From: Chrysemys picta bellii | Taxonomy: Eukaryota > Chordata > Testudines > Emydidae | DNA length: 64,000 nt | Assembly (NCBI RefSeq): GCF_011386835.1 | Contig: NC_088791.1 | Coordinates: 10,788,998 to 10,852,997 of the forward strand | Reading direction: 5' to 3' | Part shown: positions 41,801 to 53,146 of the stretch, in pieces | Position numbering within the stretch: the first letter of the stretch is position 1 | Layout: each line of letters opens with the position of its first letter | Notes under the pieces: model-generated | Seen by the model: only the letters and a program-made list of their open reading frames with translations | Told to the model about the DNA's origin: nothing | Databases searched by the model: none | Program-made: the position numbers and the translations under genes

Positions 41801-43523
41801 ATTACCACCTGCACCCTCTAAGCTCAGAAGGAGAGGCATGTTGGCAAGCAGCACAGAGCCACCAGCCCTGGCCATGCCACACTTATTCAGGAGGACTAAG
41901 AGAGGACACCAGTCTCCACAGCTCAGAACAGCTCTTTTCACTAGCTACAATTTCACTCAAACCTGAGACACACCCCGGCCTGGTCTCAGCCCCTAGAATA
42001 TAAAGGTGAGGTATCAAGCGAGGGATTATTTGAATCTCCAATCAAAGATTCTGCTTAGACTCTTGTGCCGCGGCCCTGGACGGGCTTTGAGCAGGTGCAG
42101 AGGAAAAGGATTGATTCCCCCGACTGACTGAGAGGCCTGAGTCTGTGTATGAGGCCAGCTGGGAAGTCCTCCTCAGCCATGCGTATGCATCTCCCTCGTT
42201 AAGGGGGGATTGGCATCACACCTATCCCGGGGCAGGTAATGTCAGCCAGAGCTGCCGGTTGCAGACCAGCATGACCCAGGGAGCTAGAAGGAAGCTTAGG
42301 AGGGGATGAAATGGAAGCGGCAGATTTAGGGCAGATGTCGGGCTCTTAGGAAGAGCGATTTCTGTTAACACTCAGGAGAGATAACATGGTCTCTCGGAGG
42401 AGGCAGCTGAGGGAGAGGGCAGAAGAGGAGGGTGTTATCTGGGAGAGAAAGGTGCTAACAACTATTCCCCAGGGTAACCTACTGCATTTGCAGCACTGTC
42501 CCGGCTGGGTGGGATCTCTCAGGCCTGCTCAGGTGTTTATCTGCCCAGGAGGTCCTTGCTCCCTGCTGACTGGATGCCTGGCCAGCCCAGATGTGTGACA
42601 CCTCTGCTCCTCATCCGTCTGCCCTTCTACAGGTGCAAAGGAGCAAGTGCTTGAAAGGCAGAGGGGAGAATGCCTTTGGGGAGGCCAAGCACATCACCCA
42701 GGGCTGAGAGTGTTTTGCTTCCCTCGGGCTCCTGTTAACCGACTTGGCTCTCACCTTACAGATGCTGGCCCCGGAGGGACATCCCGTGCTGACTCTGCCT
42801 GGATTTTTTTCGGCTGAGTCATCTCGCCAGTGCACAGATGGTGTTTGGAGTGGGGTGGATTGTTCACTGGGAATTGATTGGATGCAGCCATATTTCCTGC
42901 TCGGGGAATGTCCATCAGGAGACTGCCGTTTTCACCGATTTTTTCCTTAGTATGGGAATTTTTGTTACTCTGTGGATTGATCATGAAGGGCAGTTATTTG
43001 ACATTGCTGGCACGTTCGTTGTGATTGGTCATGCCAGTCACATGGCATTGCTTCTTGTCCCTGCTTGGATGAGCGTTACTCTGAGGACCAGGTTTCTCGG
43101 TGGTGAACGCTCATGTCGGGGCATTTAAAACTCACTTTCCTCAAGCGTACCTGCAAATGAGGCCCCAGAGTTCACGGACAACAAATGGAAAAGGCTGATG
43201 GATATTGGTGGCTTAATGCGGACCCCTCTTTGCAGAAGAGGTCTTCCAGGATCAGCTGGCTCCAGTCATGTATCTATGTGGTTCTGGATCATTATCCCCA
43301 GTGGTTTTAGAAGCATCTCCAGATGTTCCTCTGCCTTCATCATTGTACTGGACATTCCTGAGTGCCTGACTGTCAATGCAATGCTGAGCCAGTCTCCTGT
43401 AGACCCCCAGTCACAGCCTGGTTTCAGCTGGTAGGAACCAGAAGCCACTGCCGTCTTTCAGTGACCAGTGAGAATGAAGCTGGTAGTTCTCAGATGAGTG
43501 CCTCGCAGGTTGGTCTCTAAAAC
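41801..43523. other. Unassigned noncoding sequence
   Basis: About 1.7 kb. Open frames such as 42838-43128 contain no recognisable domain. No repeat family is recognised. Confidence 0.35.
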
Positions 43524-43531
43524 ACTACAAC

Positions 43532-43840
43532 CAGAGGCGGATTAGGGGTTTTGGGGGCCCTGGGCTAGCACAAGTGGGGGCCCCTCCCCACCCCTTCTGC
43601 CTGTATTCCCCCCTGCCCCCCCTCCCCGGCGCTCCTGCCAGGGAAATCGGGTTGGGGCGCAGGGACTTACCCGACTCTTCCCACCAGGGCAAGCCCCCGT
43701 GCCCCGACCCCATTCCCCAGCAGGAGCACTGGGCAGGCGGAGCGTGTTGGGGTGCAGGGGTGCCCATTTTCCCAGGGCCCCCCAGATGGCCGGGGCCCCT
43801 AGACACGGGCCCCATTGGCCCGGGGGCTAATCTGTCACTG
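43532..43840. mobile_element. Nonautonomous hAT ('cagaggcggatta')
   Basis: The ends cagaggcggattagggg and gctaatctgtcactg are imperfect inverted repeats. The flanks actacaac (43524-43531) and actacatc (43841-43848) form an 8-bp duplication with one mismatch. The interior is C-rich and gives long frames on both strands by composition only. Confidence 0.9.
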
Positions 43841-43848
43841 ACTACATC

Positions 43849-44847
43849 ACTAAAAACACCATCACAGCTAATACTCAGCAGCTCCCGGCAGTCCCAGTGG
43901 AGCAGCCAAAGCCTCAATGGGCTATGGAAAGTAAAATCCCCTCTCAGTGCTAGACAGCGTCAGTCACTCCAGGTCAAAGTGGAGGCGCAAACAACTTGAA
44001 GTGACGCTGTTCCTGCTGTGGCTAAACAGAGAATTCAGGGTTTGAGCCTCAGTTGGTGTAAATCAGTATCAATCGGGGGAGCTCCCTGGTAGTTGAAGTA
44101 GGGGTGCAAATTTACAGCAGCTGAGATCTGGCTCGGCTTCAGGCGTCTTTCACGAGTGCTAAATGGATATAAAAGCCACCGAAAGAAGGCAAGTTTCCTG
44201 AGTTCGTCCATGCCACAAGAGACCCTCCCCGCCCAGGGGATTGTGCAAGCCGCCCGTGCCCAGACTCTGGAATTCTGCCAAGCTGTGTAGATGCCAGGTC
44301 TCCAGTGTCTTGTCTAAACGCAGCAAGAGGGAAGATAGTTCACTTCTAGCCGCGCTGGATCATTGTGCCGGAGAAGTGACCTTCTTTTGCTTTACCTGGC
44401 TCATCTCTGTTTGCATCGGTTTATGGATGGCAGGAGATACTGCGAAGGGAGTTGTGTTTCTGGAATGCAAATGAACTTTGAATGCAGCCTCCCTTCTCCG
44501 GCTCATGCAGACAAAGCGAGGGAGCAGCACCTCCTCGGCAGGAAAAGCTAAAGCAGGAACATGTGGGGTTCCCAGAGCCACTGCGACAGCAGCATTCGTG
44601 TTCTCACTGCAATCAAGGGAGAGGTGGTAAAGACATAGGGCCAGATTCTTAGCTGGAGCGATGTCGATTGGCACCAGCGGAGGATGTAGCCCATCTAGTA
44701 GATGGTAGAGCAGGGTTTTCTCAGCAAGCCCTTGCACATAATTAGCAGAGCTAGAGCTGAAACATACCAGACATCTCAGAGAGAAATTCTGCATGCTCTT
44801 TCCACAGCAGCCTCTTCCCAATGGAATAGGGATAGTGCTAACTACAG
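43849..44847. other. Unassigned, with a palindromic repeat
   Basis: ggtgtaaatcagtatcaatc near 44055 and gcaaatttacagcagctgag near 44107 are arms of the palindromic repeat also seen at 6391. The rest is unassigned. A 153-codon antisense frame at 44360-44821 has no recognised domain. Confidence 0.38.
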
Positions 44848-45033
44848 GGGGGAGGGATAGCTCAGTGGTTTGAGCATTGGCCTGCTAAACCCCAGGTTGT
44901 GAGTTCAATCATTGAGGGGGCCACTTAGGGATCTGGGGCAAAATCAGTACTTGGTCCTGCTAGTGAAGGCAGGGGGCTGGACTCAATGACTTTTCAAGGT
45001 CCCTTCCAGTTCTAGGAGATAAGATAGAAATAT
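44848..45033 (+). mobile_element. Turtle tRNA-derived SINE
   Basis: The head gggagggatagctcagtggt, the B-box-like gttgtgagttcaatcattga and the CR1-like 3' part ggtcccttccagttctagga appear in the standard order. Very similar to the copy at 39945. It ends a few bases before a Tigger-like element. Confidence 0.93.
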
Positions 45034-45040
45034 GAAGATA

Positions 45041-46028
45041 CAGTAACTCCTCACTTAACATTGTGGTTATGTTCCTGAAAAATGCAACTTTAAGCAAAAC
45101 GATGTTAAGCAAATCCAATTTCCCCATAAGAATTAATGTAAATGAGGGGGTAAGGTTCCAGGGGGAAAATTTTCACCTGACAAAAGACTATATTATATGT
45201 ATATATACACACCCACACAGTATAAGTTTTAAACAAACAATTTAACTACTGATACACAGTGATGATGACTGTGAAGCTTGGTTGAGGTGGAGGAGTCAGA
45301 AGGTGGGATATTTCCCTTACTGCTAAATGATGAACTAGCAATTGGCTGAGCCCTCAAGGGTTAACTCTCTCTACAAGGCAGCAAGAGTGGAGGGAGGGGA
45401 GACAGCATGGCAGATAGAGACACACTCCATGTGTTTGTGAGAGAGAGATGCGCATTACCCCTTTAAGTACGCTGCCCCTACACTTAAGTACACGCCTTGT
45501 TAATTAGATCAGCTTGCTGAGACCGCAGCTGCTGCCAGCTCCCTCCGTCCTGAGCCCTGTCGTGTGTCCCCCCCGCTCTATGGAAGATGGGGTAAGCGGG
45601 GTGCAGGAGCAGGGGGGAGGGGGACACCCTGACATTAGCCCCCATCTTCCTCCCCTCCCCCCCGCACAGCAAGCAAGAGTCTCGGGGAGCAGCTCCAAGG
45701 CAGAGGGCAGGAGCAGCACATGGCAGTGGGGGGAGGGATATAGCTGAACTGCTGGCAATTGGTAGCCTGCTGGGCAGCTGCTGCACAGGGAACTTAGGGG
45801 TGTGGGGAGCTGATGGGGGGAGCTGATAAGGGGGCTGCCGGTCCACCCTGGTTCCAAGCCCCCACCAACTAGCTGCAATGGGCTGCTCTTCCTGCAAGCA
45901 GTGGACAAAGCAGGCGGCTGCCAAACGACGTTAGAAGGGAGCATTGCACAACTTTAAACGAGCATGTTCCCTAATTGATCAGCAACATAACAACGTTAAC
46001 CAGGATGACTTTAAGTGATGAATTACTG
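45041..46028. mobile_element. Tigger-like (Tc1/mariner superfamily) element, nonautonomous
   Basis: The ends cagtaactcctcacttaaca and ctttaagtgatgaattactg are inverted and flanked by TA (45039-45040 and 46029-46030). The subterminal gcaactttaagcaaaacgat and its inverted partner (catcctggttaacgttg region) support a mariner/Tigger-like structure. The 988-bp interior carries C-rich frames but no transposase with a DDE pattern that I can recognise. Confidence 0.85.
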
Positions 46029-46194
46029 TAGTTCGTGACCTTTTCTCCCTGAACCACTGCAACAGCCGGCTATTTGCTCAGGGCGAATGGAGTTCTCCTC
46101 TAGCTAGGTGAGGAGAGGATTGTGCTTCGGGTGCATGTTGCATCCCCATCCAGGGGTGTCCATGCTGTATGAAAAGCAAATGACATCATAATGC

Positions 46195-46400
46195 TTTGTC
46201 CTTCCACCCATGAATCTCAAAGCACTTGGTAGCCTTCACCACCTCCTATGTCATTGTCCCCAGAGAGAACTGAAGCACAGCGGGGTCATCATGTAAGGTC
46301 ACACAAGAAGGGTGTGGCCAGCTCCCCTGACATTCAGTCCTGTGCTTTGGCTTCGAGACCATCCTGTCCTCTCTGTGTGACCTGATCTCAGCATCTAAGC
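46195..46400 (-). mobile_element. MIR/CORE-SINE relic (antisense)
   Basis: tctcaaagcacttggtagcc, cattgtccccagagagaact, gtaaggtcacacaagaaggg and cagtcctgtgctttggcttc are in antisense MIR order. Diverged. Confidence 0.75.
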
Positions 46401-46853
46401 TAGGATTCAGGGGTGCCTGCCTTAGTGGGTGCCATCTCTACCTTGCTGTTGTGTGGCATGGATGCCATGGAGTATGAAAGAGGCATGGTGCTCCTGGGGA
46501 GTGAGACTCAGTCCCACCAAGTAGGCGGGAAGGTGAACAGCAGAGTCGTGGCCATGAGTGACTCAAGACGCGCCCAGCCTGTGATGTCGGATAGGACAGC
46601 AAAGCCGAGGCCTGGAGGGGGAATGAGAGACAGGGAGTCGGTAAGGGGCAAGTCCTGCCTTTGTCTCCACAGCTGCAGAGTCCCCTGACAGCAGAACTGG
46701 GCTGGGTCCAGCACACAAGACATGAGGCAGCCGTTGAGAGGGAGGCTGGCCACATGTACTCTCTGAGCCGTGCAGAGCCCTGCTGCAAGAGTGTTTCCTG
46801 CGTGGCAGGACATGGGGGTGGGGGGTAGGTGAGCAACAGGAATGGGGCCAAAG
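46401..46853. other. Unassigned noncoding sequence
   Basis: Nothing recognised. Confidence 0.4.
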
Positions 46854-47090
46854 CAGGAGTGGCCAACCTGTGGCTCCGGAGCCTCATGCGGCTCTTCAGA
46901 AGTTAATATGTGGCTCCTTGTATAGGCACCGACTCCGGGGCTGGAGCTACAGGCGCCAACTTTCTAATGTGCCGGGGGGTGCTCACTGCTCAACCCCTGG
47001 CTCTGCCACAGGCCCTGCCCCCACTCCACCCCTTCCCGTGCCCGCCCCTGAGCCTGCCGTGACCTCGCTCCTCCCCCCACCCCTGGGCCA
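46854..47090. mobile_element. Two overlapping hAT fragments
   Basis: caggagtggccaacctgtgg then gctcttcagaagttaatatg is a hAT left part. It runs into taggcaccgactccggggct, then aggcgccaactttctaatg, which are ends of the 'cataggcgccgact' family. One probably inserted into the other. The right ends are not resolved. Confidence 0.6.
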
Positions 47091-47389
47091 CGGATCCGAT
47101 GAGCATGGACGAATGGCAAAGAACTACAGCGGTGCCTGCATGTCGCTCCGGAGCTCTAACAAGAGTCTTCCTCGGCTCCGAGTCTTCTTGCATTTGCTAG
47201 CACACCAGTGTCACAATGTTAGAGCACGAGCTGCCCTCCCCCTGCGCTCAGCCTACGGCCGGTTTAGCCTCCGGAATCTCAACGCCAGTGTGCAGAGGCG
47301 GTGTAACACCTGTGCAGGGCTGGTGCCAAGTTTGCCTGGGAGCTCCCCACGACCCCCTCTCCTCCTCCCCCTCCCGTGCAGCTCTCATT
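47091..47389. other. Unassigned GC-rich sequence
   Basis: Possibly the remaining body of the hAT fragment. A 183-codon frame (46870-47421) crosses several repeats and is not credible as a gene. Confidence 0.35.
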
Positions 47390-47790
47390 CAGCGAGCTAC
47401 CGCCGCACCTGTAGTTGCTAATCACTTTGCAGAGAGCTCGGTAATTGCCCACAAGAAAACACGGGTGCAGATGTGAGCGCGCAGGGCAAGTGCACTAAAT
47501 GAGATTCTTGTTTTCCAAACAGAACCCGAGATTTAATTACAGCCTCGCTGAGTGTTGATTAAAATCCGATCTCTCCCATTGTTTCCCAGCCCCGTGCAGA
47601 TTGAAGCCGCACGTTTTGTTGTCTTGTTTTTCAGTGTTCATAAAAAGAACCAATGTGGAAAATTACAAACACAGATTGTACCCAAACAATAGCTTGTCCC
47701 CTTTTCTTTTTTTCTTCCTCGGATGAATGGCAACATCCGCGGTTTATTCCTCAGCTCTTCTCGCCCATTTCGATTTCCCTCCAACAGCAA
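47390..47790. promoter_or_regulatory. Candidate conserved noncoding element
   Basis: No repeat is recognised. Motifs include tgctaatcactttgc, gcactaaatgagattc, gagatttaattacagcctcg, tgttgattaaaatccg, acgttttgttgtcttg and accaatgtggaaaattac. Sequence character changes sharply from the GC-rich hAT DNA to the left. A regulatory element is plausible but unproven. Confidence 0.38.
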
Positions 47791-47875
47791 GGGCCGGTCT
47801 GGTGAGATCCCTGGTGTCTGCACAGGGCAGTGCAAAAGTGGAGGTGTGTGGTTTACAGCCATCTAGTGTAGGTAG

Positions 47876-48037
47876 TCATAGAAGTGACCTTGAGTCCAGT
47901 CCCCTGCCTTTACAGCAGGACCAAGTACTGTCCCTCAGATTTTTGCCCAAGATCACTAAATGGCCCCCTCAAGGATTGAACTCACAACCCTGGGTTTAGC
48001 AGGCCAATGCTCAAACCACTGAGCTATCCCTCACCCC
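47876..48037 (-). mobile_element. Turtle tRNA-derived SINE (antisense)
   Basis: tcatagaagtgaccttgagt is the CR1-like tail at the left, and caaaccactgagctatccct the antisense tRNA-like head at the right. aaggattgaactcacaaccc covers the B-box region. It immediately precedes a MITE. Confidence 0.92.
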
Positions 48038-48054
48038 AGCTATAGGCTGGGTGA

Positions 48055-48436
48055 CCAGCTTGTCTACACTTCACACCAAGCCTGGGCTCTGATTCAGGTT
48101 TGAGCCCAAGTCCCCTTCCACACACACAGAAATCAGTCAGCAAGCCCTCAGGACCCGAGGCCTAGGACCCTGCTCGGGGAATGGGTCAGAGCCCATGTCC
48201 TGCTATGACCTGGGTCCAAGTCCTGTCATTTTGCAGTGTGGACACAGCTCAAGCCACAGCCCCGAGCCAGAAGCTCTGCGTAGTGCAGTATGGACATGTT
48301 AGCACACCTGTGAGACCCCAGGTCCAGTAACTGTAAGCCCAGGTTTCCAATGCAGTGTGGACGCTCGGGCCTGGACTTGGAAACAGCGAGTCCACAAGCC
48401 CAAGACCTGGGTTCACAACGCAGTGTAGACAGAACA
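48055..48436. mobile_element. 'tgtctacac' MITE
   Basis: The left end ccagcttgtctacacttc and the right end cgcagtgtagacagaaca are inverted. The interior repeats acctgggt / acccaggt blocks in both orientations (48210, 48400), making an internal foldback. No coding potential. Confidence 0.78.
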
Positions 48437-49374
48437 CAGGGGGTCACCCATTGGAGAGCTAGTGGGGTCTCCCTGTACATTGCAACCTGAATGGCAATAC
48501 CAGCCCTGGGCATCTGTGGAGCACGCAGGAGTGGAGCAAGGGGGTTCACCTTTGCAGACCTAAATAAATGGTTTCCCAGGGGGATGAAGGTATCTTAAAA
48601 GGACAGGTCTCTGCTGGACTGACCTTGCAATACCTAGTCAGCCCTCGGATCAGCACTGCAACTCCACTGAAGTCCATGGTGGTGAGTTGCAGTAACTCCT
48701 GCCTGAGCACTTGAGGAGTCTTCGAATTCAAAGGCACAATAGATAGGTTAACACAACATTAAGGCTGTGATTTTATAGCCACAAAACCCAAGGATTTCAG
48801 AGTAAAGCTTCCCCTGGTGACCTTAACTCTGCCCTCTTGTGTAATCTATCACAGTAGTACCTGCCTGAAGTTCACAGGGCCTTCCTTACAAGATCCTATC
48901 ACACTGGCCACAGAGACATTCCCTTCGGCAATGGGAGGTGAGCTCTACCACATAATGCCTATAGGAGACACATTGTGGCACCACATTGAATTAGCGCCCC
49001 CTCTGGTGGGATCCAGTGTTTCTCCCGAGGCGCTGGCTGAGCACGGTGGGGTGGAGTGCGGCACTGCAGAAGTGAAAGGGCGTTGGAGAAGAGAGGGCTT
49101 CCCACCAGAATCCAGTTTTAAAACTGGACAGGCCCCCTCCCGCTGGCTAGAAACAGAAGGGCTATTGAGTGAAACAGCTGAGAGCCCTTGAAACGTCCTG
49201 GCTTCCTCTCAGTGACTCTTGAGAGTGAGCTACAAAGGGAATATCCTTTACTAATGTGCAGCAAATAGGGGTTTCCCAGCCTGGCTTAAATCAGTGTAAG
49301 TAGAGCAACCCTTAGAAGTCTTTTCTTTGAACACTGGTGAATTTAGTTCTGATGGAAGGTGCCGGTCTATTTTA
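48437..49374. other. Unassigned noncoding sequence
   Basis: About 940 bp. No recognised gene or repeat. Confidence 0.38.
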
Positions 49375-49600
49375 TAATAATGCCTCACTTTTAGATAGCA
49401 CTTTTCACCAGTAGATCTCCAAGCACGGTACAAAGGAGGTCAGCACCTTTATCGTCAGTTTACAGATGGGAAAATTGAGGCTGGGAGCGTTGAAGTGACT
49501 TGCCCAAGGTCAGCCAGGAGGCACAAAGCTGGGTATAAAACCCACAACTGCCACGTCCCAGTCTTGTACCCTATCCACTAGGTTGCACTGCCTCTAAAAG
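49375..49600 (-). mobile_element. MIR/CORE-SINE (antisense), fairly complete
   Basis: ccaagcacggtacaaaggag, cgtcagtttacagatgggaa, ttgaggctgggagcgttg, gtgacttgcccaaggtcagc and ccctatccactaggttgcac give tail, core and head in antisense. One of the best-preserved MIR-type copies in the window. Confidence 0.88.
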
Positions 49601-50029
49601 CCTTCTCCCTATCGCTAGGACCGAGACAGGGAGCCGACAGCTGAGCCAGCCTCCCACGCTGGCCCTTGCAAAGATGACCTCTGAAGGTTAAAACTATTTT
49701 TTCTCCATGACCGACTCCACCTCTGTGCTCTCTGCAGAGACTCAGGCCACAGGTGCCGATGAGGGCCGGCTGCACAGGTCAATGCCTAGCGCCCTACGAA
49801 CCAAGCCACCGACTCCTTTCAGACGGGTCATCGAGCCAATGCCAGCTCCTTACTTCAGCTACGACCCACAGGACTGTGTTTCAAACAGGAACGTGGTGCT
49901 AAAAGGCTCTGAGGCCCATCGCCAAGCCCCTCGTCCGCCTCTTCAAATTGAAGCTCGGGGCTCGAAAGTGGAGCTCCAGAGATTGGAGGAGTTGGGGGAC
50001 GGGGAGGGTTCAGAGGAAGCTCTGAGAGG
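49601..50029. other. Unassigned noncoding sequence
   Basis: A frame at 49707-50126 has no recognised domain and runs into the following MIR, so it is not supported as a gene. Confidence 0.4.
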
Positions 50030-50255
50030 AAGGATGGTCCAGGGGTTAGGGCGCTTTCCAGAAGCCCTGGGTGCAATTCTCCGCTGCGCCACCGACTTCT
50101 TGGGTGACCTTGGGCCTGTCGCTTAACCTTTCTGTGCCTCAGCTCCCATCTGTAAGTGGGGACAATAGCACTGCCCTAGCCTAGTGCTGTGAGGATAAAG
50201 CCATTAAAGATTGTGAGGAGCTCGGTACTACAGTGACAGGGGACATATAAATACA
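50030..50255 (+). mobile_element. MIR/CORE-SINE
   Basis: A tRNA-like head (ggatggtccaggggttaggg then ctgggtgcaattctccgctg) is followed by the core (gggtgaccttgggcctgtcg, ttctgtgcctcagctcccat) and the tail (gtgctgtgaggataaagcca). Head, core and tail are in the correct order. Confidence 0.87.
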
Positions 50256-50734
50256 CTAGACAGTTACACTCCCGCTCCTCCTAAGTGGCCTTCAGAATGC
50301 AAACAGTAAAGGCTCTTGGCTTGGGCAAAGGCAGTCGCAGCCCACCTTGATTTCGACGCACTGGGGCCTCAATGAGCGACCGTCTCTCTGTGTAAAGAGA
50401 ACGTTCTCCATGGAGTGGAGAGTTTGCCAGTGCTCAGAGACAGGAAGAGGGGTTGAACGACGCCGAGTCTTGCTCACATGCAAACCGTGAAACCACCTGC
50501 CGTCTCTCACATCAGCGAGGAATTCTGTCAGGAGCTGGCCGCAGCGGGGCCATTTGCGGTGCTGAACCTACAGTCCTATGAACAATGCTACAGGTTCTTA
50601 TGTACCCACAGCGGGCACTGTTTATAGCCAATCACTGCCTACACTGAGAGGCAGGTAGAAGTATCTTTTAAACAGGACTCTCTGAACAAATGTCTTCTGA
50701 GGAACATTGGGCTGGCTTGTGGTTTCTTCCTCTG
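50256..50734. other. Unassigned noncoding sequence
   Basis: No recognised gene or repeat. Confidence 0.4.
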
Positions 50735-50815
50735 GTGCGTCGTAAGCGCTTTGGGGCAGGAACCATATTTTTGTTCTATGTTTGTACAGCACCTAGCACC
50801 ATGAGGTCCTGCGCC
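50735..50815 (+). mobile_element. L3-like tail relic
   Basis: gctttggggcaggaaccata, then gtttgtacagcacctagcac and catgaggtcctg match the L3/CORE-SINE tail. Confidence 0.75.
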
Positions 50816-51854
50816 ACCTTCCCAGCATCCTCCCTGGATCTGCCGCCAGGTCCTCTCCCCATCCTCCCACTGCTGCGCTATCTCCCTCCACCCCGACCAT
50901 GTTGCCACTCCGCGCTGCACCACTGCAGCCCAGTGTGTCTCGCGTTCCCGTCGGAAGCCCGTGTCGCTGCCTTGTAATGAGGGCACTGGGCAGAATCCCC
51001 ATGCTCAGCGAGATTCATTACAGAGCTCTGTTTGCTTTTGGCGTGTTGTTGAGCATTAGCGTGTTAATCAGATGTTTTCCTCCAGTTTAAATCCTGCTAT
51101 CAGGATCCCCGTAGGTTTCACACACACACGGGGCACGCACATGTATATTAGTCCTATCTCTGCCTCCATCGCACAGGAGCAGCCGGTTTCTAAGCTCCCC
51201 TGCTGTCCACTGGGATTTCATTGCTGATTCCATCTACCTCCAGCATAATCCCGGTTTGTAATTACAGATATCCTGTGCAGGGGGGCTGGGAGGCGAGCGT
51301 GGAGCTATCCACGCAGCATGCTGACCCACGATAGCGCCACTGGCTGAACTTGGCTGCCAGCTCCCGTTCACCTGCCCTTCTGGCCTAGGAATGATGCATT
51401 TCGATTCCTCCTTGGCTTCCTTCCCGTACGCAGCAGGAAGGAGAGGTGGTGCAGGGGCGGGGCCTCCAGGGAAGGGGCGGCATGAGGGCAAGACCTTAGG
51501 GGGAAGTGGCAGCTCGGGGGCAGGCCCTCAGGGGAAGGAATGGCGTGGGGACGGGGCCACAGTTCGGGCACCGGCGGCCCCCACACACATTTTTAGGGCG
51601 CTTCCATCACCGTTGACTGTTCATATAGATAAGGCTTCTGTCCTCAGCTCCCGTCTGTGCCATTGGGATAATGCACTGCCCTACCTCACCGGGGCATGGT
51701 GAGGATAAGGCCCTTAAAACCTGGGGCGCTACCGTGCTGGGGGGGCATTTAGCACCATGGAGAGACAGAGAAGGTGGGGCAGTGAGAGCTTTCGAGGCGT
51801 GGAGGTGACAGGATCCCCCAAGCTGTTTGAGTCACATGGGTGGATGTCTTCTTC
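50816..51854. other. Mixed: possible CNE and GC-rich transposon scrap
   Basis: At about 51000-51090 a repeat-free stretch (ttgagcattagcgtgttaatcag in part, then ccagtttaaatcctgc) looks enhancer-like. At about 51440-51600 the ggggcggggcctccagggaa sequence resembles interiors of GC-rich hAT elements, with no ends found. No gene. Confidence 0.35.
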
Positions 51855-51859
51855 GCCTG

Positions 51860-53102
51860 TGTGACGTTATGAGTGTAATTTAATATCTCGTTAAAAGGTG
51901 ACAGGGCCAGAAAGAGTTAATTAACTCACAGACTCACCTGACCCATGGCTGAACTTTAGCGACTGGTTAGGAAGATATGTAAATGAATAGAGCTTTGAAA
52001 TGCAAGCCTGTATTGTTAGAGATAGAAGGGTCGGGGCCGGCTCTAGTATTTTTGCCACCCCAAGCAGCAATTCGGCAACAGGTCCTTCGCGCTGAGAGGG
52101 AGTGACGGCCCCGCCGCTGAATGGCCGGACGTGCCGCCCCCCTCTTCATTGGCCACCCCAGGCACCTGCTTGCTACGCTGGTGCCTGGAGCCGGCCCTGG
52201 AAGGGTAGATATTTGTTCAGGTCTTGTGATGTAAGCAAAGAAGTCTTGTCTATTGCTATAGCTTTGATTCAAAGATCAAAAAAGGAGTATTAACATTTAG
52301 GAAGACACTTGAGTGAAATAGTATTATTGTCTATAAGTCTCTTTGAAGGTTGGGGTAACCTGTATCTGAACTGTTTAATGGATAAATTACCCTGTGCTAA
52401 TTGCCATGATGTTTGGGAGAAGGAAAGTTGAGTCTATTGTTTTCTCAGGCCAAAAGGCTGCAGGAAATGTATAAAAACCCTGGGACATGATCCTTCTTCA
52501 TCTCAGATCTGCTTTGGGTTTCAAGAAGGGGAAACCTTAAGCCATAAGGATTGTGATCCCCAGTCACGGACTGGAGTCACCCTGAATATGGACATTGGAC
52601 TATAACCTATGGACTATTTCCAAAAGGACTTTTGGCAACTACAAGCTCATCTCTGCTATGTATCTGAACCTCAAGAATTGAACTCAAGTCTGTATGTACA
52701 TTGATCTTTTAACCAACACTCTCTCTCTTTTCTTTTTTAATAAATTTTAGTTTAATTAACAAGAATTGGCTATAAGGGTATATTGTGGGTAAGATCTAAG
52801 TTATCAATGGACCTGGGTCTGGGACTTGGTCCTTTGGGATCAGGAGAACCTTTTCTTTTATATGATGAGATAAGATTTTCAGAATTTATCATCATATGTT
52901 TGACATGTACGTCTGGATGGAGGCCTGAGGCTGGGCACTTTAAGGGGACTGCGTTGTTTGGACTTCTGAATAACCAGTGAGGTAACAGTGGTTGTTTGGG
53001 TTGGCTTGGTAAATCTAAGTATTGGAATATCCACCCGCTTTTGGGGTTTGTCTGCCTCATTCTGAGTGATCTCAGCTGGCTCCCACGGGCAGCATTGTCA
53101 CA
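51860..53102 (+). mobile_element. Solo ERV-type LTR
   Basis: The unit starts tgtgacgttatgagtg and ends gcagcattgtcaca, with inverted TGTGAC/GTCACA termini. It is flanked by an exact 5-bp duplication gcctg (51855-51859 and 53103-53107). Inside are a TATA-like tataaaaaccctggg (about 52471), a polyadenylation signal aataaa (about 52739) and a following R/U5-like region. A hAT occupies 52032-52199, giving about 1.07 kb without it. No internal viral genes remain, so it formed by LTR recombination. Confidence 0.88.
52032..52199. mobile_element. Nonautonomous hAT nested in the solo LTR
   Basis: The ends cggggccggctctag and ggagccggccctg belong to the cagggccggctcc family, with the first base mutated. 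The flanking duplication is gaagggt (52025-52031 and 52200-52206), 7 of the expected 8 bp. At 168 bp it is the shortest family member here, sharing caggtccttcg and gaattgccgc-like internal motifs with the copy at 4752. Confidence 0.92.
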
Positions 53103-53146
53103 GCCTGCCATTGTCAGTCAATTCACAGAGCAAAGTGACGGGTCCG

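Noticed and set aside
46870..47421. 183-codon plus-strand frame
   Set aside because: Starts inside hAT fragments and continues through unrelated sequence. Not consistent with a gene.
49707..50126. Possible host exon (139 codons)
   Set aside because: The frame runs directly into a MIR element and has no domain or splice-consistent limits.
51440..51600. CpG-island promoter
   Set aside because: GC-rich but built of ggggcggggcct-type repeats typical of hAT interiors here. No adjacent exon is visible.
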